Positions 1 to 8,728 of a stretch of DNA of 64,000 bases are shown here, one piece after another. Origin of the DNA: JBDZVM01 sp040255675 (GTDB lineage: Bacteria; Actinomycetota; Actinomycetes; Acidothermales; Acidothermaceae). The notes below the pieces were generated by a model that had not been told where the DNA came from, ran no database searches, and saw only the letters and a list, made by a program, of their open reading frames with translations. The stretch is from assembly GCA_040255675.1 (NCBI GenBank), contig JBDZVM010000011.1:47757-111756 (forward strand). The letters run 5' to 3'. Each line of letters opens with the position of its first letter. Position 1 is the first letter of the stretch. The translations under genes and the position numbers were made by a program.

Positions 1-1085
1 AGTGCATGTGCTGCCTCATTGCTCAAGGCGACGTCGTCGAGTTCGGCGACAGCGGCCACCGCCCGCTGGACGAGGTCACCAATCTTCGCGGCTGAGTTCG
101 CGAGCTGTGGCGTCTGGAGTGCCTCGAGTGGGCTGATCACCGACCCGTGCTGCTGCGTCGTATACGCGACGAAACGACGGAAGGCATTGTCAGCCGCGGT
201 CACGGCTTCCTCGTAAGCGATTGCTGCCTGAAGCGCCCGATGGGTCGACGCGGTCGTGCCTGGCGCTAGGTGGAGTGCCAATTCTCGCTGTGACATCCGT
301 TCCGGTGGCGGGCTTTGTGCCAGTTTCGCGGTCAGTTCATCACGGATCTCGTGTTCGCTGTTCGTGATGAGGCCGCGCAGCGCCCGTCGCTCGTTCGCGT
401 GGGCCTCTCGCGGCGCGAGGTAGTCGGATAATTCGCGTAGCAGCTCGCCGGTGGGAGGAGCGGCGCATTCGGCTTTTTCCAGGCTGCGTTTGCAGGCGTC
501 CGTGATGTCCTTGCGCAGCTGGCCGCCCGACGTGCCGGGGACGCCGTCGACGTATCCGTCGAGGCCGAAGTCTCGCTCCCACGCACGAATCAGCTCGACT
601 GCCTTTCCCCCGGGCTGATCCTCGAGCGTGAGGACGCCAGCGTCCCGGGAGAAAGGCCGGTAGACACCGGTGAAGCCAAACACGCGCGGGCCGTTGAGGT
701 AGGTACGGCGGTTGAGCCGTTCCCCGGCGCGTATCGCACGCTGCGCCTTTTCGTTGCCGGGTACGCCGGAGTACCGCGTCAGAGTGTTGTCTCCAGTTCC
801 GTACGGGTGACGCACCATCGCTTCGACAACGAGCCATTCGAACGCGAAGTCAACCGTCGTTTTGCCCTCGTCCGCGGTGAGTTGGCGTAGCCCCTGATAC
901 GCAGTAGCACCGACAGCCGTAAGAGTGACAAAGCGCGGCTGGCTCATCCGCGCTCGAACTCCGGGGGCAAGGACGTCGGCGATGCGGTCGGCGATCGCGC
1001 CAAGACCGAGCGGGTCTAGCCCGCCCTCGCCTTCGGCGCCGGGGTCGTACGCGGACAATCGGGGCAGTTGGTCAAGCAAGCCCAT
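1..1085 (-). CDS. Unknown protein, possible DUF6361-like, cut by window edge
   Basis: An open frame runs on the minus strand from ATG at 1085 to the left edge with no stop, so at least 361 codons are present and the C-terminus is missing. The N-terminus (MGLLDQLPRLSAYDPG) leads into a segment with the pattern LGLGAIADRIADVLAPG then SQPRFVTLTAVG at about residues 26-58. That pattern resembles the start of DUF6361-like proteins found in some defence islands (D-LGI..I.D..AD..FPG...RARY). The similarity is from memory and weak. The middle is rich in Arg/Glu helices; no catalytic motif or membrane segment is visible. It diverges from the AddB-like gene across a 316-bp region. The function is unknown. 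Confidence 0.7.
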   Translation of the reverse strand, partial: MGLLDQLPRLSAYDPGAEGEGGLDPLGLGAIADRIADVLAPGVRARMSQPRFVTLTAVGATAYQGLRQLTADEGKTTVDFAFEWLVVEAMVRHPYGTGDNTLTRYSGVPGNEKAQRAIRAGERLNRRTYLNGPRVFGFTGVYRPFSRDAGVLTLEDQPGGKAVELIRAWERDFGLDGYVDGVPGTSGGQLRKDITDACKRSLEKAECAAPPTGELLRELSDYLAPREAHANERRALRGLITNSEHEIRDELTAKLAQSPPPERMSQRELALHLAPGTTASTHRALQAAIAYEEAVTAADNAFRRFVAYTTQQHGSVISPLEALQTPQLANSAAKIGDLVQRAVAAVAELDDVALSNEAAHA

Positions 1086-1401
1086 TAGAAATAGCTCGCC
1101 GGACCGCCCAGACCCAGCCAATGCAGGGACACAACTGATTACCTTGCCAGTCTCGGACGCGTGTTGGTCGCGAAACGACCAAACTCGACCTCGCTTTCCT
1201 TTTCGCGCACGCGGCCGAGTCGCATCCAGTGATGTTTTGATTGATCTCGCGCTGTGTGTCGGCGAGCTTCACACAAGACACACGTCTCGCCCACGGGAGT
1301 CGTCGCGTCGTCGCATGGCAGCGCGCCTGAACGGTCGTGGAGCTTCGATCGAGATGTTGTCGGTGGGTGGTGATGTGATCGATTGTGAATGCGGAGGGCA
1401 G
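1086..1401. promoter_or_regulatory. Divergent control region with perfect inverted repeat
   Basis: A 316-bp non-coding stretch separates the minus-strand unknown gene from the AddB-like gene. It holds a perfect 7-5-7 inverted repeat, TTGGTCGCGAAACGACCAA, at 1164-1182, about 80 bp before the minus-strand start. The position and symmetry suggest an operator for an unidentified regulator. It does not match the actinobacterial LexA box (GAAC-N4-GTTC). No clear -10/-35 pair was found. Confidence 0.4.
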
Positions 1402-4400
1402 ATGCCGATCACCTTGATCGAGACAACCTACGGACGTGCGGCCGTCGATGCACTGCGCGATGCCGTCGCCGCGCCCAAGACAGATAACCCGATGGCACCG
1501 GTCGTCGTCCTCGTGCCCAACAACATCGCCGGTATCGTCGCCCGTCGATCGCTCGCCGTTGGCGTCAACGGTCGCGGCGGGATCGCGGGCATCGACGTCA
1601 CGACCCTGAGCAAGCTGGCTGAGCGCCTCGCCGCGCCTGCCCTGGTGCCACGCAAACCCGCCACCCGCTCGATCCTTGCCGCGGCGTGGCGACGTGAGCT
1701 CGGCGTCCAGCCGCTCGGGTTTGCGCCTATCGCCGACCATCCCGCCACCGTCCGAGCCTTGGCTGAGGCTCACCGCATGCTGCGCAATCTCTCCGCTGAC
1801 GCGCTCGACGCCGTCGCGAATTCGACTGGCGTCGCGCGCGATCTCGTCGAGCTCCATCGCCGCGTCAGCGCCCGGTTAGCGCCGGATTGGTACGACCGCA
1901 CCGACCTACTCCGTGCTGCCGCGACGATGACCGGTGGCCTGCCGCCTGTGGTGCTGCACCTGCCGCAGGATCTCGGCGAGTCGGAGCGCTTCTTTATTGC
2001 GTCCGTCTCGGCGCTCACGGTCGTGGCCGGGCGCACCGGGGTCCGGCGGGCCGATGCCGCGATCGAGCGGGTGCTCGACGCCCTCCACGTCGACGGCGCG
2101 AGGCAGCGCGTTGAGATTCCGACGGGCTCGCGCATCATCACCGCCTCAGATTCTGACGACGAGGTGCGCACGGTCGTCCGCGACGTCATGGTCACGCTTC
2201 GCTCCACCCCGGCGCACCGCGTCGCGGTGCTCTACTCGGCCGCCATCCCATACGCGCGGATCCTCAGCGAGCAGCTGGCCGCGGCGGGCATCGTCGTCAA
2301 CGGTGCCGGCGTCCGCCCGGCCGCCGAGCGCGCCGTGCCACGTCTGCTCACCGGGCTGTTAGCGCTCAGTGAGTCGGACGTCGCCCGGGCAGACCTGTTC
2401 GAGGCGCTGGCCGCGGCGCCGGTACGCGATTTCGCCGGCAATCGCATACCGCTCGCCTCCTGGGAGCGGGCGTCGCGCGCTGCGGGTGTCGTCAAGGGCG
2501 ACGACTGGCAGCAGCGGCTCGAAGACCATGCCCAACGTCTCCGCCGACAAGCCGCGCACGAAGCCGAAAGTGAAGAGCCGCGCCAGTGGCTTGTCGACCG
2601 GCGTACTCGAGAGGCCGATACGGCCGATGCGTTGGGCGCGTTCGCCACCACGTTGCGCGCGCAGTTGCGTCGCGCTGCCGGGCTGACGACCTGGCACGAG
2701 CTTGCCGGTTGGGCGGCCGAACTGTTGACCACCATCGTCGGCGATGTCGACACCTTGACCGGGCTGCCCGCGGCGGAGCAGTACGCGGCCGTCGCCGTCC
2801 GGTCAGCGTTGGCCGACCTGGCGGGCCTCGATGCCGTCGACCCCGTCGCGACCCTCACCGGGCTGCGTGACGCACTGGACGTCGAGCTCGACGGCGCGTT
2901 GCCGCGGGTCGGTCGCTTCGGCGACGGCGTGCTCGTAGCGCCGTTGTCCGCCGCGATCGGCCTCGACCTCGACGTCGTCTACGTTGTCGGCGTTTGCGAG
3001 GATCTCTACCCCGGCCGAGTCCGCCCGGATGGGCTGCTATCCGAACGGGCCAGGGCGGCGTCCGGCGGTCAGCTTCCCGCGCAACGCGACGAAATCGACC
3101 GGCGACATCGGCACTTGCTCGCGGCACTCGCGTCAGCGGGCACTGTCGTCGTCTCGTTTCCGCGCGGCGACTTGCGCCGCTCCACCGGACGGCTGCCGAG
3201 TCGTTTCGTGCTGCCGACATTGCGCGAACTCGCCGGAAACCACGAGCTGGCGGCCACGGAGTGGGACACCCCCGATTACGGCGGCGCGATGGCGCAGTCG
3301 CCGTCCTTCGCCCGCTCGCTCAGCACGACACCCGACCCCGCGACCGAGCAGGAGTGGCGTACCCGCAGTGCCGCCGCCCGTGAGCTGGACGACGACGTCG
3401 TCCGAGCCGCTGTCGCGCTGATACGAGCGCGAGCGGGCGAGCGGTTCACCAGATTCGACGGAAACCTTGGTGGCATAGAGGGATTGCCCGACTACGCCGA
3501 CGGCACGCATGCGGTGTCGCCGACCGCGCTCGAGGGGTACGCCCGCTGTCCGCACGCCTACTTTTTGGGTCGGCTCCTCGGCGTCGAGCCGGTGGAGCAG
3601 CCGGAGGACGTCGTCACTATCTCGGCGGCAGACATCGGCAACATCGTGCATTACAGCGTGGAGCAGTTCATCTCGAGTTTTGCCGACTCGCTGCCTCGCG
3701 ACGGCGAGCCCTGGACACCCGAGCAACGCGCGCGCCTCGCCGAGATCGCGAGCTCCCAGGCCGACGACTTCCGTCGCCGAGGCCTTACCGGCCACCCTCG
3801 GCTGTGGGAGGCCGAGCGCTCCCGACTCCTCGCCCAGGTCGAGTCGATGATCGACGACGAAGACGCCTGGCGGGCCCGGCGCGGCACCAGCGTCGTCGCG
3901 AGCGAGATGCCGTTCGGCATCCGCGGCGCCGAACCGGTTCAGGTTTCTATACCGAGCGGTGCCGTCTCGATGCGTGGCAGCGCCGACCGCGTCGACCGCG
4001 ATGCCGACGGCAGCCTGTGGGTCACCGACATCAAGACCGGCAAGGCCGACGACTTCAAGGCGATCAGTACCGACGACCCGACGCTGGGCGGCACGAAGCT
4101 GCAGCTGCCGGTGTACGCGCACGCGGCGCGCGCCCGCTACGGCGGTGACGGCGCCGAGGTCGCGGCCCAGTACTGGTTCGTGCGTCGCGATGCCGGCACG
4201 CGAGTGGAGTTGCCGCTCACCGAGGAAGTCGAGAGTGCGTATGCCCGCGCTCTCGATGTGCTGGTCCGGTCCATCGCCGCCGGCCTGTTTCCGCCGAAGC
4301 CGCCCGAGGTCGCCGACTTCGGCTGGGTGCAGTGCCCGTACTGCAATCCCGACGGCATCGGTCACTCGGAAAATCGCGAACGATGGGAGCGCAAACGCGC

Positions 4401-4476
4401 CGATCCGGTCTTGCGCGAGCTGATCACGCTGATCGACCCTGCCGGTGTGCCGAACGATGAGGAGGGCGACGGGTGA
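1402..4476 (+). CDS. AddB/RecB-like PD-(D/E)XK nuclease lacking a P-loop
   Basis: This 1024-residue protein is a probable subunit of an AddAB-type helicase-nuclease that resects double-strand breaks. The C-terminal third carries a PD-(D/E)XK nuclease: a Cys-containing YARCPHAYF motif (C716), the catalytic DIKTGK strand (D876, K878) and a CPYC pair (C978, C981). This is the layout of AddB iron-sulfur nuclease domains, although only three of the usual four cysteines are evident. At the N-terminus, where AddB has a Walker A loop, the sequence reads TTYGRAAVDALRDAV with no GxxGxGK[ST], so ATPase activity is unlikely. The start is ATG 1402, with GGAGGG just upstream; upstream in-frame starts lack a ribosome site. 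It overlaps the next gene by 4 bp, which implies co-translation. Confidence 0.85.
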   Translation: MPITLIETTYGRAAVDALRDAVAAPKTDNPMAPVVVLVPNNIAGIVARRSLAVGVNGRGGIAGIDVTTLSKLAERLAAPALVPRKPATRSILAAAWRRELGVQPLGFAPIADHPATVRALAEAHRMLRNLSADALDAVANSTGVARDLVELHRRVSARLAPDWYDRTDLLRAAATMTGGLPPVVLHLPQDLGESERFFIASVSALTVVAGRTGVRRADAAIERVLDALHVDGARQRVEIPTGSRIITASDSDDEVRTVVRDVMVTLRSTPAHRVAVLYSAAIPYARILSEQLAAAGIVVNGAGVRPAAERAVPRLLTGLLALSESDVARADLFEALAAAPVRDFAGNRIPLASWERASRAAGVVKGDDWQQRLEDHAQRLRRQAAHEAESEEPRQWLVDRRTREADTADALGAFATTLRAQLRRAAGLTTWHELAGWAAELLTTIVGDVDTLTGLPAAEQYAAVAVRSALADLAGLDAVDPVATLTGLRDALDVELDGALPRVGRFGDGVLVAPLSAAIGLDLDVVYVVGVCEDLYPGRVRPDGLLSERARAASGGQLPAQRDEIDRRHRHLLAALASAGTVVVSFPRGDLRRSTGRLPSRFVLPTLRELAGNHELAATEWDTPDYGGAMAQSPSFARSLSTTPDPATEQEWRTRSAAARELDDDVVRAAVALIRARAGERFTRFDGNLGGIEGLPDYADGTHAVSPTALEGYARCPHAYFLGRLLGVEPVEQPEDVVTISAADIGNIVHYSVEQFISSFADSLPRDGEPWTPEQRARLAEIASSQADDFRRRGLTGHPRLWEAERSRLLAQVESMIDDEDAWRARRGTSVVASEMPFGIRGAEPVQVSIPSGAVSMRGSADRVDRDADGSLWVTDIKTGKADDFKAISTDDPTLGGTKLQLPVYAHAARARYGGDGAEVAAQYWFVRRDAGTRVELPLTEEVESAYARALDVLVRSIAAGLFPPKPPEVADFGWVQCPYCNPDGIGHSENRERWERKRADPVLRELITLIDPAGVPNDEEGDG

Positions 4477-7400
4477 CCGGATCGCCGCTACGAGACGCCG
4501 ACGCCCGCCGCGACATCGCCGACGACACCGACCGCACTCTGTTCGTCAACGCGGGAGCGGGTTCCGGAAAGACGTCCGCGCTCGTGCGCCGCGTGCGCAC
4601 CCTCGTCCTGCGCGACGAAATCCGATTGGCCAACATCGCGGCGGTCACCTTCACCGAGAGGGCCGGCGTGGAACTGCGCGACCGCCTGCGCGGCGAGTTC
4701 CAGAAGGCGATCCGTGGCGGCGGCACGGAGGCCGCGCTCGCCGAGCAGGCGCTCGACGACCTCGACGGCGCGGCGATCGGCACCCTGCACTCTTTCGCCC
4801 AGCGCGTCCTCTCCGAGCACCCCATCGAGGCAGGCCTACCGCCGTTGATCGACGTACGCGACGAGGTCGGTTCGTCGGTGGCGTTCGAGGAGCGCTGGGC
4901 CGGCCTGCAGACCGCGTTGCTCGACGACGACACCGTCGCCGCGCCGCTACTGCTTGCCCTCGCCGCCGGCGTCAAGCTTGAAAACATCCGCTCACTTACC
5001 CAGCTACTCACCAACGACTGGGATCTCATCGCGTCGCGCGTGCTGGCCGGTCCCGAGCCGGTGGTGGTCCAGCCCGATGTCGCCGGCCTGCTCGGCGAGT
5101 TGCGTGAATACCTCGCGCTACGAGATCACTGCACGGACGACGCGGACAGGCTCCTGGCAAAGCTCGGCGAAGTCGCGGAGGTCGTAGAACGGCTGGCCGC
5201 ATGCGCGGACGTCGAGTCGCAGCTGCCGCTGCTGGAGGAGCTGTCTCGGTTCAAATACCACGTCGGCCGGGCGGCGTGTTGGACTACCGCGCCGGGCGGC
5301 AAGCCCGCGATCGTGGAACGCGGAGCTGAACTGTCGAACGTCGCCGGCGACCTGTTGTCTGCCGTCGTCAACGACTGCCTGCGCGTGCTCACTCGGTGGA
5401 CGGCGCGACAAGTGTTCGCCGACGCCCAGGCGCGTCGTGGCGAAGGGCGGCTGGAGTTCCACGACCTGCTCGTGCTCGCCCGTGACCTGCTGCGTCGCGA
5501 TAGCGAAGTCCGGGCGACGTTGCACAACAACTATCAGCGGCTGCTGTTGGACGAGTTTCAAGACACCGACCCGATCCAGATCGAGATCGCCGCGCGCATC
5601 TGTGGTGGACGCAACGCCGACGCCGAGAACTGGGAGGAGATCGCCATCCCACCGGGCAGGCTGTTCGTGGTCGGCGACGCGAAGCAATCGATTTACCGGT
5701 TCCGCCGAGCCAGTATCCGTACCTACCTTCAGGCACGTGACTACCTTGGGGGCGAAATCTCGCTCACCACCAATTTCCGTACCATCGCACCGATCCTCGA
5801 CTGGATCAATGCCGTATTCGGCGAGCTGATCAAGCCAGCGCCGGGTGCCCAGCCCGAGTACCAGCCGTTGCTTCACCATCGCGACGCCGGCGGCAGCGGG
5901 CCCGCCGTCACCGTGCTCGGCGCCGACGGCCACGCCGACAAGCCGGACGCCGCCACGATGCGCGCACGTGAAGCCGCCGACGTCGCCGGCGTGATCGGTG
6001 AGATCATCGACTCCGGCTGGACGGTCTACGACCAATCCACCGATGCCTGGCGACCCGCGCGACACGAGGACATCGCCGTCCTGGTGCCCGCGCGTACATC
6101 GCTGCCGTTCCTTACCGACGCGCTCGATAGCGCCGCCATCCCGTATCGGGCCGAGGCCAGCTCGCTGGTCTACCAGGCTGAAGAAATCCGGGCACTCCTC
6201 GCGGCCGCTCGTGCCATCGCCGATCCCACCGACGCGTTGTCACTCGTCACGGCGCTGCGTTCCGCACTGTTCGGATGCGGTGACGACGACTTGTGGAGGT
6301 GGAAGCGCGACGGAGGTCGGTTCTCGCTGCGCGCGGACATGCCAGAGGCCATGGCGACCACACCGGTCGGCCGAGCTGTCGATTACTTGAAATGCCTGTC
6401 CTACGAAGCGAGGTGGCTGACGCCGAGCCAGGTGCTCGGCCGCATCATCACCGACCGCCGCATGCTCGAGGTAGCCGCTACTGGTCGGCAGGCGCGCGAC
6501 GAATGGCGTCGGCTCCGGTTCGTCGTCGACCAGGCACGCGCCTGGTCGGAGGTGTCACACGGTGGACTTCGCGCATACCTCGCCTGGGCGGCGCGACAGG
6601 GCCAGGAAACCGCCCGCGTCGCCGAAGCCGTCCTACCCGAAACCGACGCTGCCTCCGTGCGAGTGCTCACGGTGCACGCCGCCAAGGGGCTGGAGTTCCC
6701 GATCGTCATCCTCTCCGGAATGAGTTCGCGGCCGAATACCCGATATGGTGTCGCGCTCTTGTGGACCGACGACGGCTACGAGGTGCGCACCCGAAAGGGC
6801 GTGCAGACCGAGGAGTTCGACGTCGTCCAACCCGTTGACGAGCAGATGAGCGAACTGGAGCGGCTCCGGCTGCTGTACGTCGCCGCCACTCGAGCTCGCG
6901 ATCACCTCGTCGTATCGCTGCACCGCGATGAGCAGAGCAGCGCCCGCACTTTTGCAACCGCAATCGCCAGGACGGGCAGGGCGCTCGGCGGCGTGCGGCA
7001 GTTCGTAGCCGATCCCACCGCCGTTCCGACGACCCTTGCGGCCGCACCGATTCAGCCGCCGCCAGCCTGGGAACCGTGGCTCGCCGGTGTCGAAGCGTCC
7101 CGAGCTGCGACGCACGTGCGACCCGTTCTTACGGCGTCCGGCCTCGAAGGCACCGAGCCGGAAGTCGCGCTCGACGACGCCGCGGACGCCGGGTCAGCCA
7201 AGGGACCGCGCGACCTCGAACTCCCACCGTGGACGAAAGGCCGCTACGGCTCGGCGATCGGACGCGCCGTGCACGCCGTGCTCCAGACGATCGACCTCGC
7301 GACAGGCGAGGGGCTGGGTGCGGCGGTCGCCGTCCAGACCGTCGCGGAAGGCGTTGTCGGGCAAAATGACCTCGTGGCACGACTCGTTCGCTCGGCCATC

Positions 7401-7712
7401 GAGTCGGAGATCGTGCGGCGTGCGGCAACCCGTGAGCATTGGCGCGAGACCTATGTCGGCACGGTGCGCGATGACGGCACAGCTCTCGAGGGCTACATCG
7501 ACCTTGTCTACCGCGAGGACGACGGCACGCTTGTGATCGTCGACTACAAGACCGACACCGTGCCCGCCGGTGCGTTGCCGAGCCGGGTGGCGTATTACCG
7601 GCCGCAAATGGACGCCTATCGTGAAGCGCTCGACGCCGCCACAGGCGAAACCTCAACCGCAACGCTACTTTTCCTGCACCCGACCGCGGCGGCTACCGCG
7701 GCGAAGGCGTGA
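4473..7712 (+). CDS. AddA/UvrD-type helicase-nuclease
   Basis: A 1079-residue superfamily 1A helicase fused to a PD-(D/E)XK nuclease, the likely motor of the two-subunit break-resection complex with the upstream AddB-like protein. Visible motifs in order: Walker A GAGSGKT (28-34), FTERAGVELRDR (Ia), LLLDEFQDTDPIQ (Walker B), VGDAKQSIYRFRRA (III), TNFRT, VRVLTVHAAKGLEFP (V) and LLYVAATRARDHLV (VI). The C-terminal nuclease has AIGRAVHAVLQ and GYIDLVYRED followed by IVDYKTD. The start is GTG 4473, overlapping the previous stop as GTGA. The length fits AddA-type subunits (about 1050-1250 residues). The alternative label, mycobacterial-type AdnB, is less likely because the partner lacks a helicase P-loop. 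Confidence 0.88.
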   Translation: MTGSPLRDADARRDIADDTDRTLFVNAGAGSGKTSALVRRVRTLVLRDEIRLANIAAVTFTERAGVELRDRLRGEFQKAIRGGGTEAALAEQALDDLDGAAIGTLHSFAQRVLSEHPIEAGLPPLIDVRDEVGSSVAFEERWAGLQTALLDDDTVAAPLLLALAAGVKLENIRSLTQLLTNDWDLIASRVLAGPEPVVVQPDVAGLLGELREYLALRDHCTDDADRLLAKLGEVAEVVERLAACADVESQLPLLEELSRFKYHVGRAACWTTAPGGKPAIVERGAELSNVAGDLLSAVVNDCLRVLTRWTARQVFADAQARRGEGRLEFHDLLVLARDLLRRDSEVRATLHNNYQRLLLDEFQDTDPIQIEIAARICGGRNADAENWEEIAIPPGRLFVVGDAKQSIYRFRRASIRTYLQARDYLGGEISLTTNFRTIAPILDWINAVFGELIKPAPGAQPEYQPLLHHRDAGGSGPAVTVLGADGHADKPDAATMRAREAADVAGVIGEIIDSGWTVYDQSTDAWRPARHEDIAVLVPARTSLPFLTDALDSAAIPYRAEASSLVYQAEEIRALLAAARAIADPTDALSLVTALRSALFGCGDDDLWRWKRDGGRFSLRADMPEAMATTPVGRAVDYLKCLSYEARWLTPSQVLGRIITDRRMLEVAATGRQARDEWRRLRFVVDQARAWSEVSHGGLRAYLAWAARQGQETARVAEAVLPETDAASVRVLTVHAAKGLEFPIVILSGMSSRPNTRYGVALLWTDDGYEVRTRKGVQTEEFDVVQPVDEQMSELERLRLLYVAATRARDHLVVSLHRDEQSSARTFATAIARTGRALGGVRQFVADPTAVPTTLAAAPIQPPPAWEPWLAGVEASRAATHVRPVLTASGLEGTEPEVALDDAADAGSAKGPRDLELPPWTKGRYGSAIGRAVHAVLQTIDLATGEGLGAAVAVQTVAEGVVGQNDLVARLVRSAIESEIVRRAATREHWRETYVGTVRDDGTALEGYIDLVYREDDGTLVIVDYKTDTVPAGALPSRVAYYRPQMDAYREALDAATGETSTATLLFLHPTAAATAAKA

Positions 7713-7846
7713 CCAGGCGTTCCTGGCAGTGCAGAGGGTTTAACCGCGCGAAGCCGCGAGCGTGGACATGTCGGCACGCAGCAGTAGCGTTCCACCGTCC
7801 ATAAGGACGGGATTCCCGCTGATTGCGGCGTAGAGGAGCGCGAGAC

Positions 7847-8590
7847 GTGGCACGACGGAAGCGGCACTGCCCAAGGTGCGGGGGACGGGTCGCGGAGATC
7901 GCATACGGGATGGTGCCGTGGTCGCCCGAGATCGAAGCTGGCGACGTCGTTGTTGGGGGCTGCGACGTCAGCGAAGGGTTGCCATTGTGGGTCTGTCGCG
8001 AGTGTGGTCATGAATGGGGCCGGTTGCGGCTCGCATCACCGTTCACCGACGTCGCACGGCGTCGTCCAGCGGGTCGGTCCAGGCCGATACTGCTGAGTGA
8101 GAACGGGCACCCCCAGGTTCAGCCGACGTGGCGCGACCTGGGCATGACGCGCCCCCGAACCGGCGCGCTGGCAGGCGAACTCTATGTCGGCCGTCGCGCT
8201 TTCGTGCGAAGCTACGACACATCTCGCTGCGCCACCGACCCGATCGCCGACGATGGCGGGAGGTTCTACCTTGATGTGACCCCGCTTCGTGTGGTCGACG
8301 AAGCACCGGAGCAGCCGCAGGCGGGCGACGTGGTGTTCTACTTGGGAGAAGTGGACAAGGAGGTCGAACCGATGCTGTGGCGGCCATCGGCGGTGGCCGT
8401 TGTACAAGTCGCGGGGGCGAGCACGTGGGTCGTCTCCGTGACCGACGACAAAGTGCGGCCAGAGTATCTTCCGTTGCGATCGTTGCCAAAAGATGCACGC
8501 CAGCTAGTAATGAGCCTTGCGACGACAGGTGCCGCGGCGGCGGCAAATAAGGCAACCCGCATCTTGGCTTTGTTCGGCATTGCCGAGTAG
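7847..8590 (+). CDS. Zinc-ribbon protein of unknown function
   Basis: A 247-residue protein with an N-terminal zinc ribbon: CPRC at residues 8-11, a lone GGC at 39, and CREC at 50-53 followed by GHEWG. The spacing and the phrase IAYGMVPWSPE..AGDVVVGGC resemble small actinobacterial zinc-ribbon proteins of unknown role. The remaining ~190 residues look like a mixed alpha/beta domain with no recognised motif and no membrane segment. Start GTG 7847 follows GAGGAG with normal spacing. It sits 134 bp after the AddA-like gene and 111-138 bp before a HelD-like helicase on the same strand, so a DNA-repair or nucleic-acid-binding role is an inference from context only. Confidence 0.7.
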   Translation: MARRKRHCPRCGGRVAEIAYGMVPWSPEIEAGDVVVGGCDVSEGLPLWVCRECGHEWGRLRLASPFTDVARRRPAGRSRPILLSENGHPQVQPTWRDLGMTRPRTGALAGELYVGRRAFVRSYDTSRCATDPIADDGGRFYLDVTPLRVVDEAPEQPQAGDVVFYLGEVDKEVEPMLWRPSAVAVVQVAGASTWVVSVTDDKVRPEYLPLRSLPKDARQLVMSLATTGAAAAANKATRILALFGIAE

Positions 8591-8728
8591 CGAAGTGGCG
8601 GGCACCTCGGCTTACATGGTCGCGTTGCGGGGCATGCCCGCGATCCCCTCGAAGAGCACAACGGGTGAATCATTCGTGGTACCTGCCGCGACGCGCCCCT
8701 CATGAGGAATCGAGAGGAGCCGGTTTCG

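Noticed and set aside
3133..4365. A 410-codon minus-strand frame under the AddB-like gene
   Set aside because: Antisense to the nuclease domain with intact catalytic motifs; Arg/Gly/Val-rich composition typical of a shadow frame.
8625..8641. GCGGG/CCCGC short hairpin between the zinc-ribbon and helicase genes
   Set aside because: Only 5 bp of stem with no T-run; expected by chance at this GC content.
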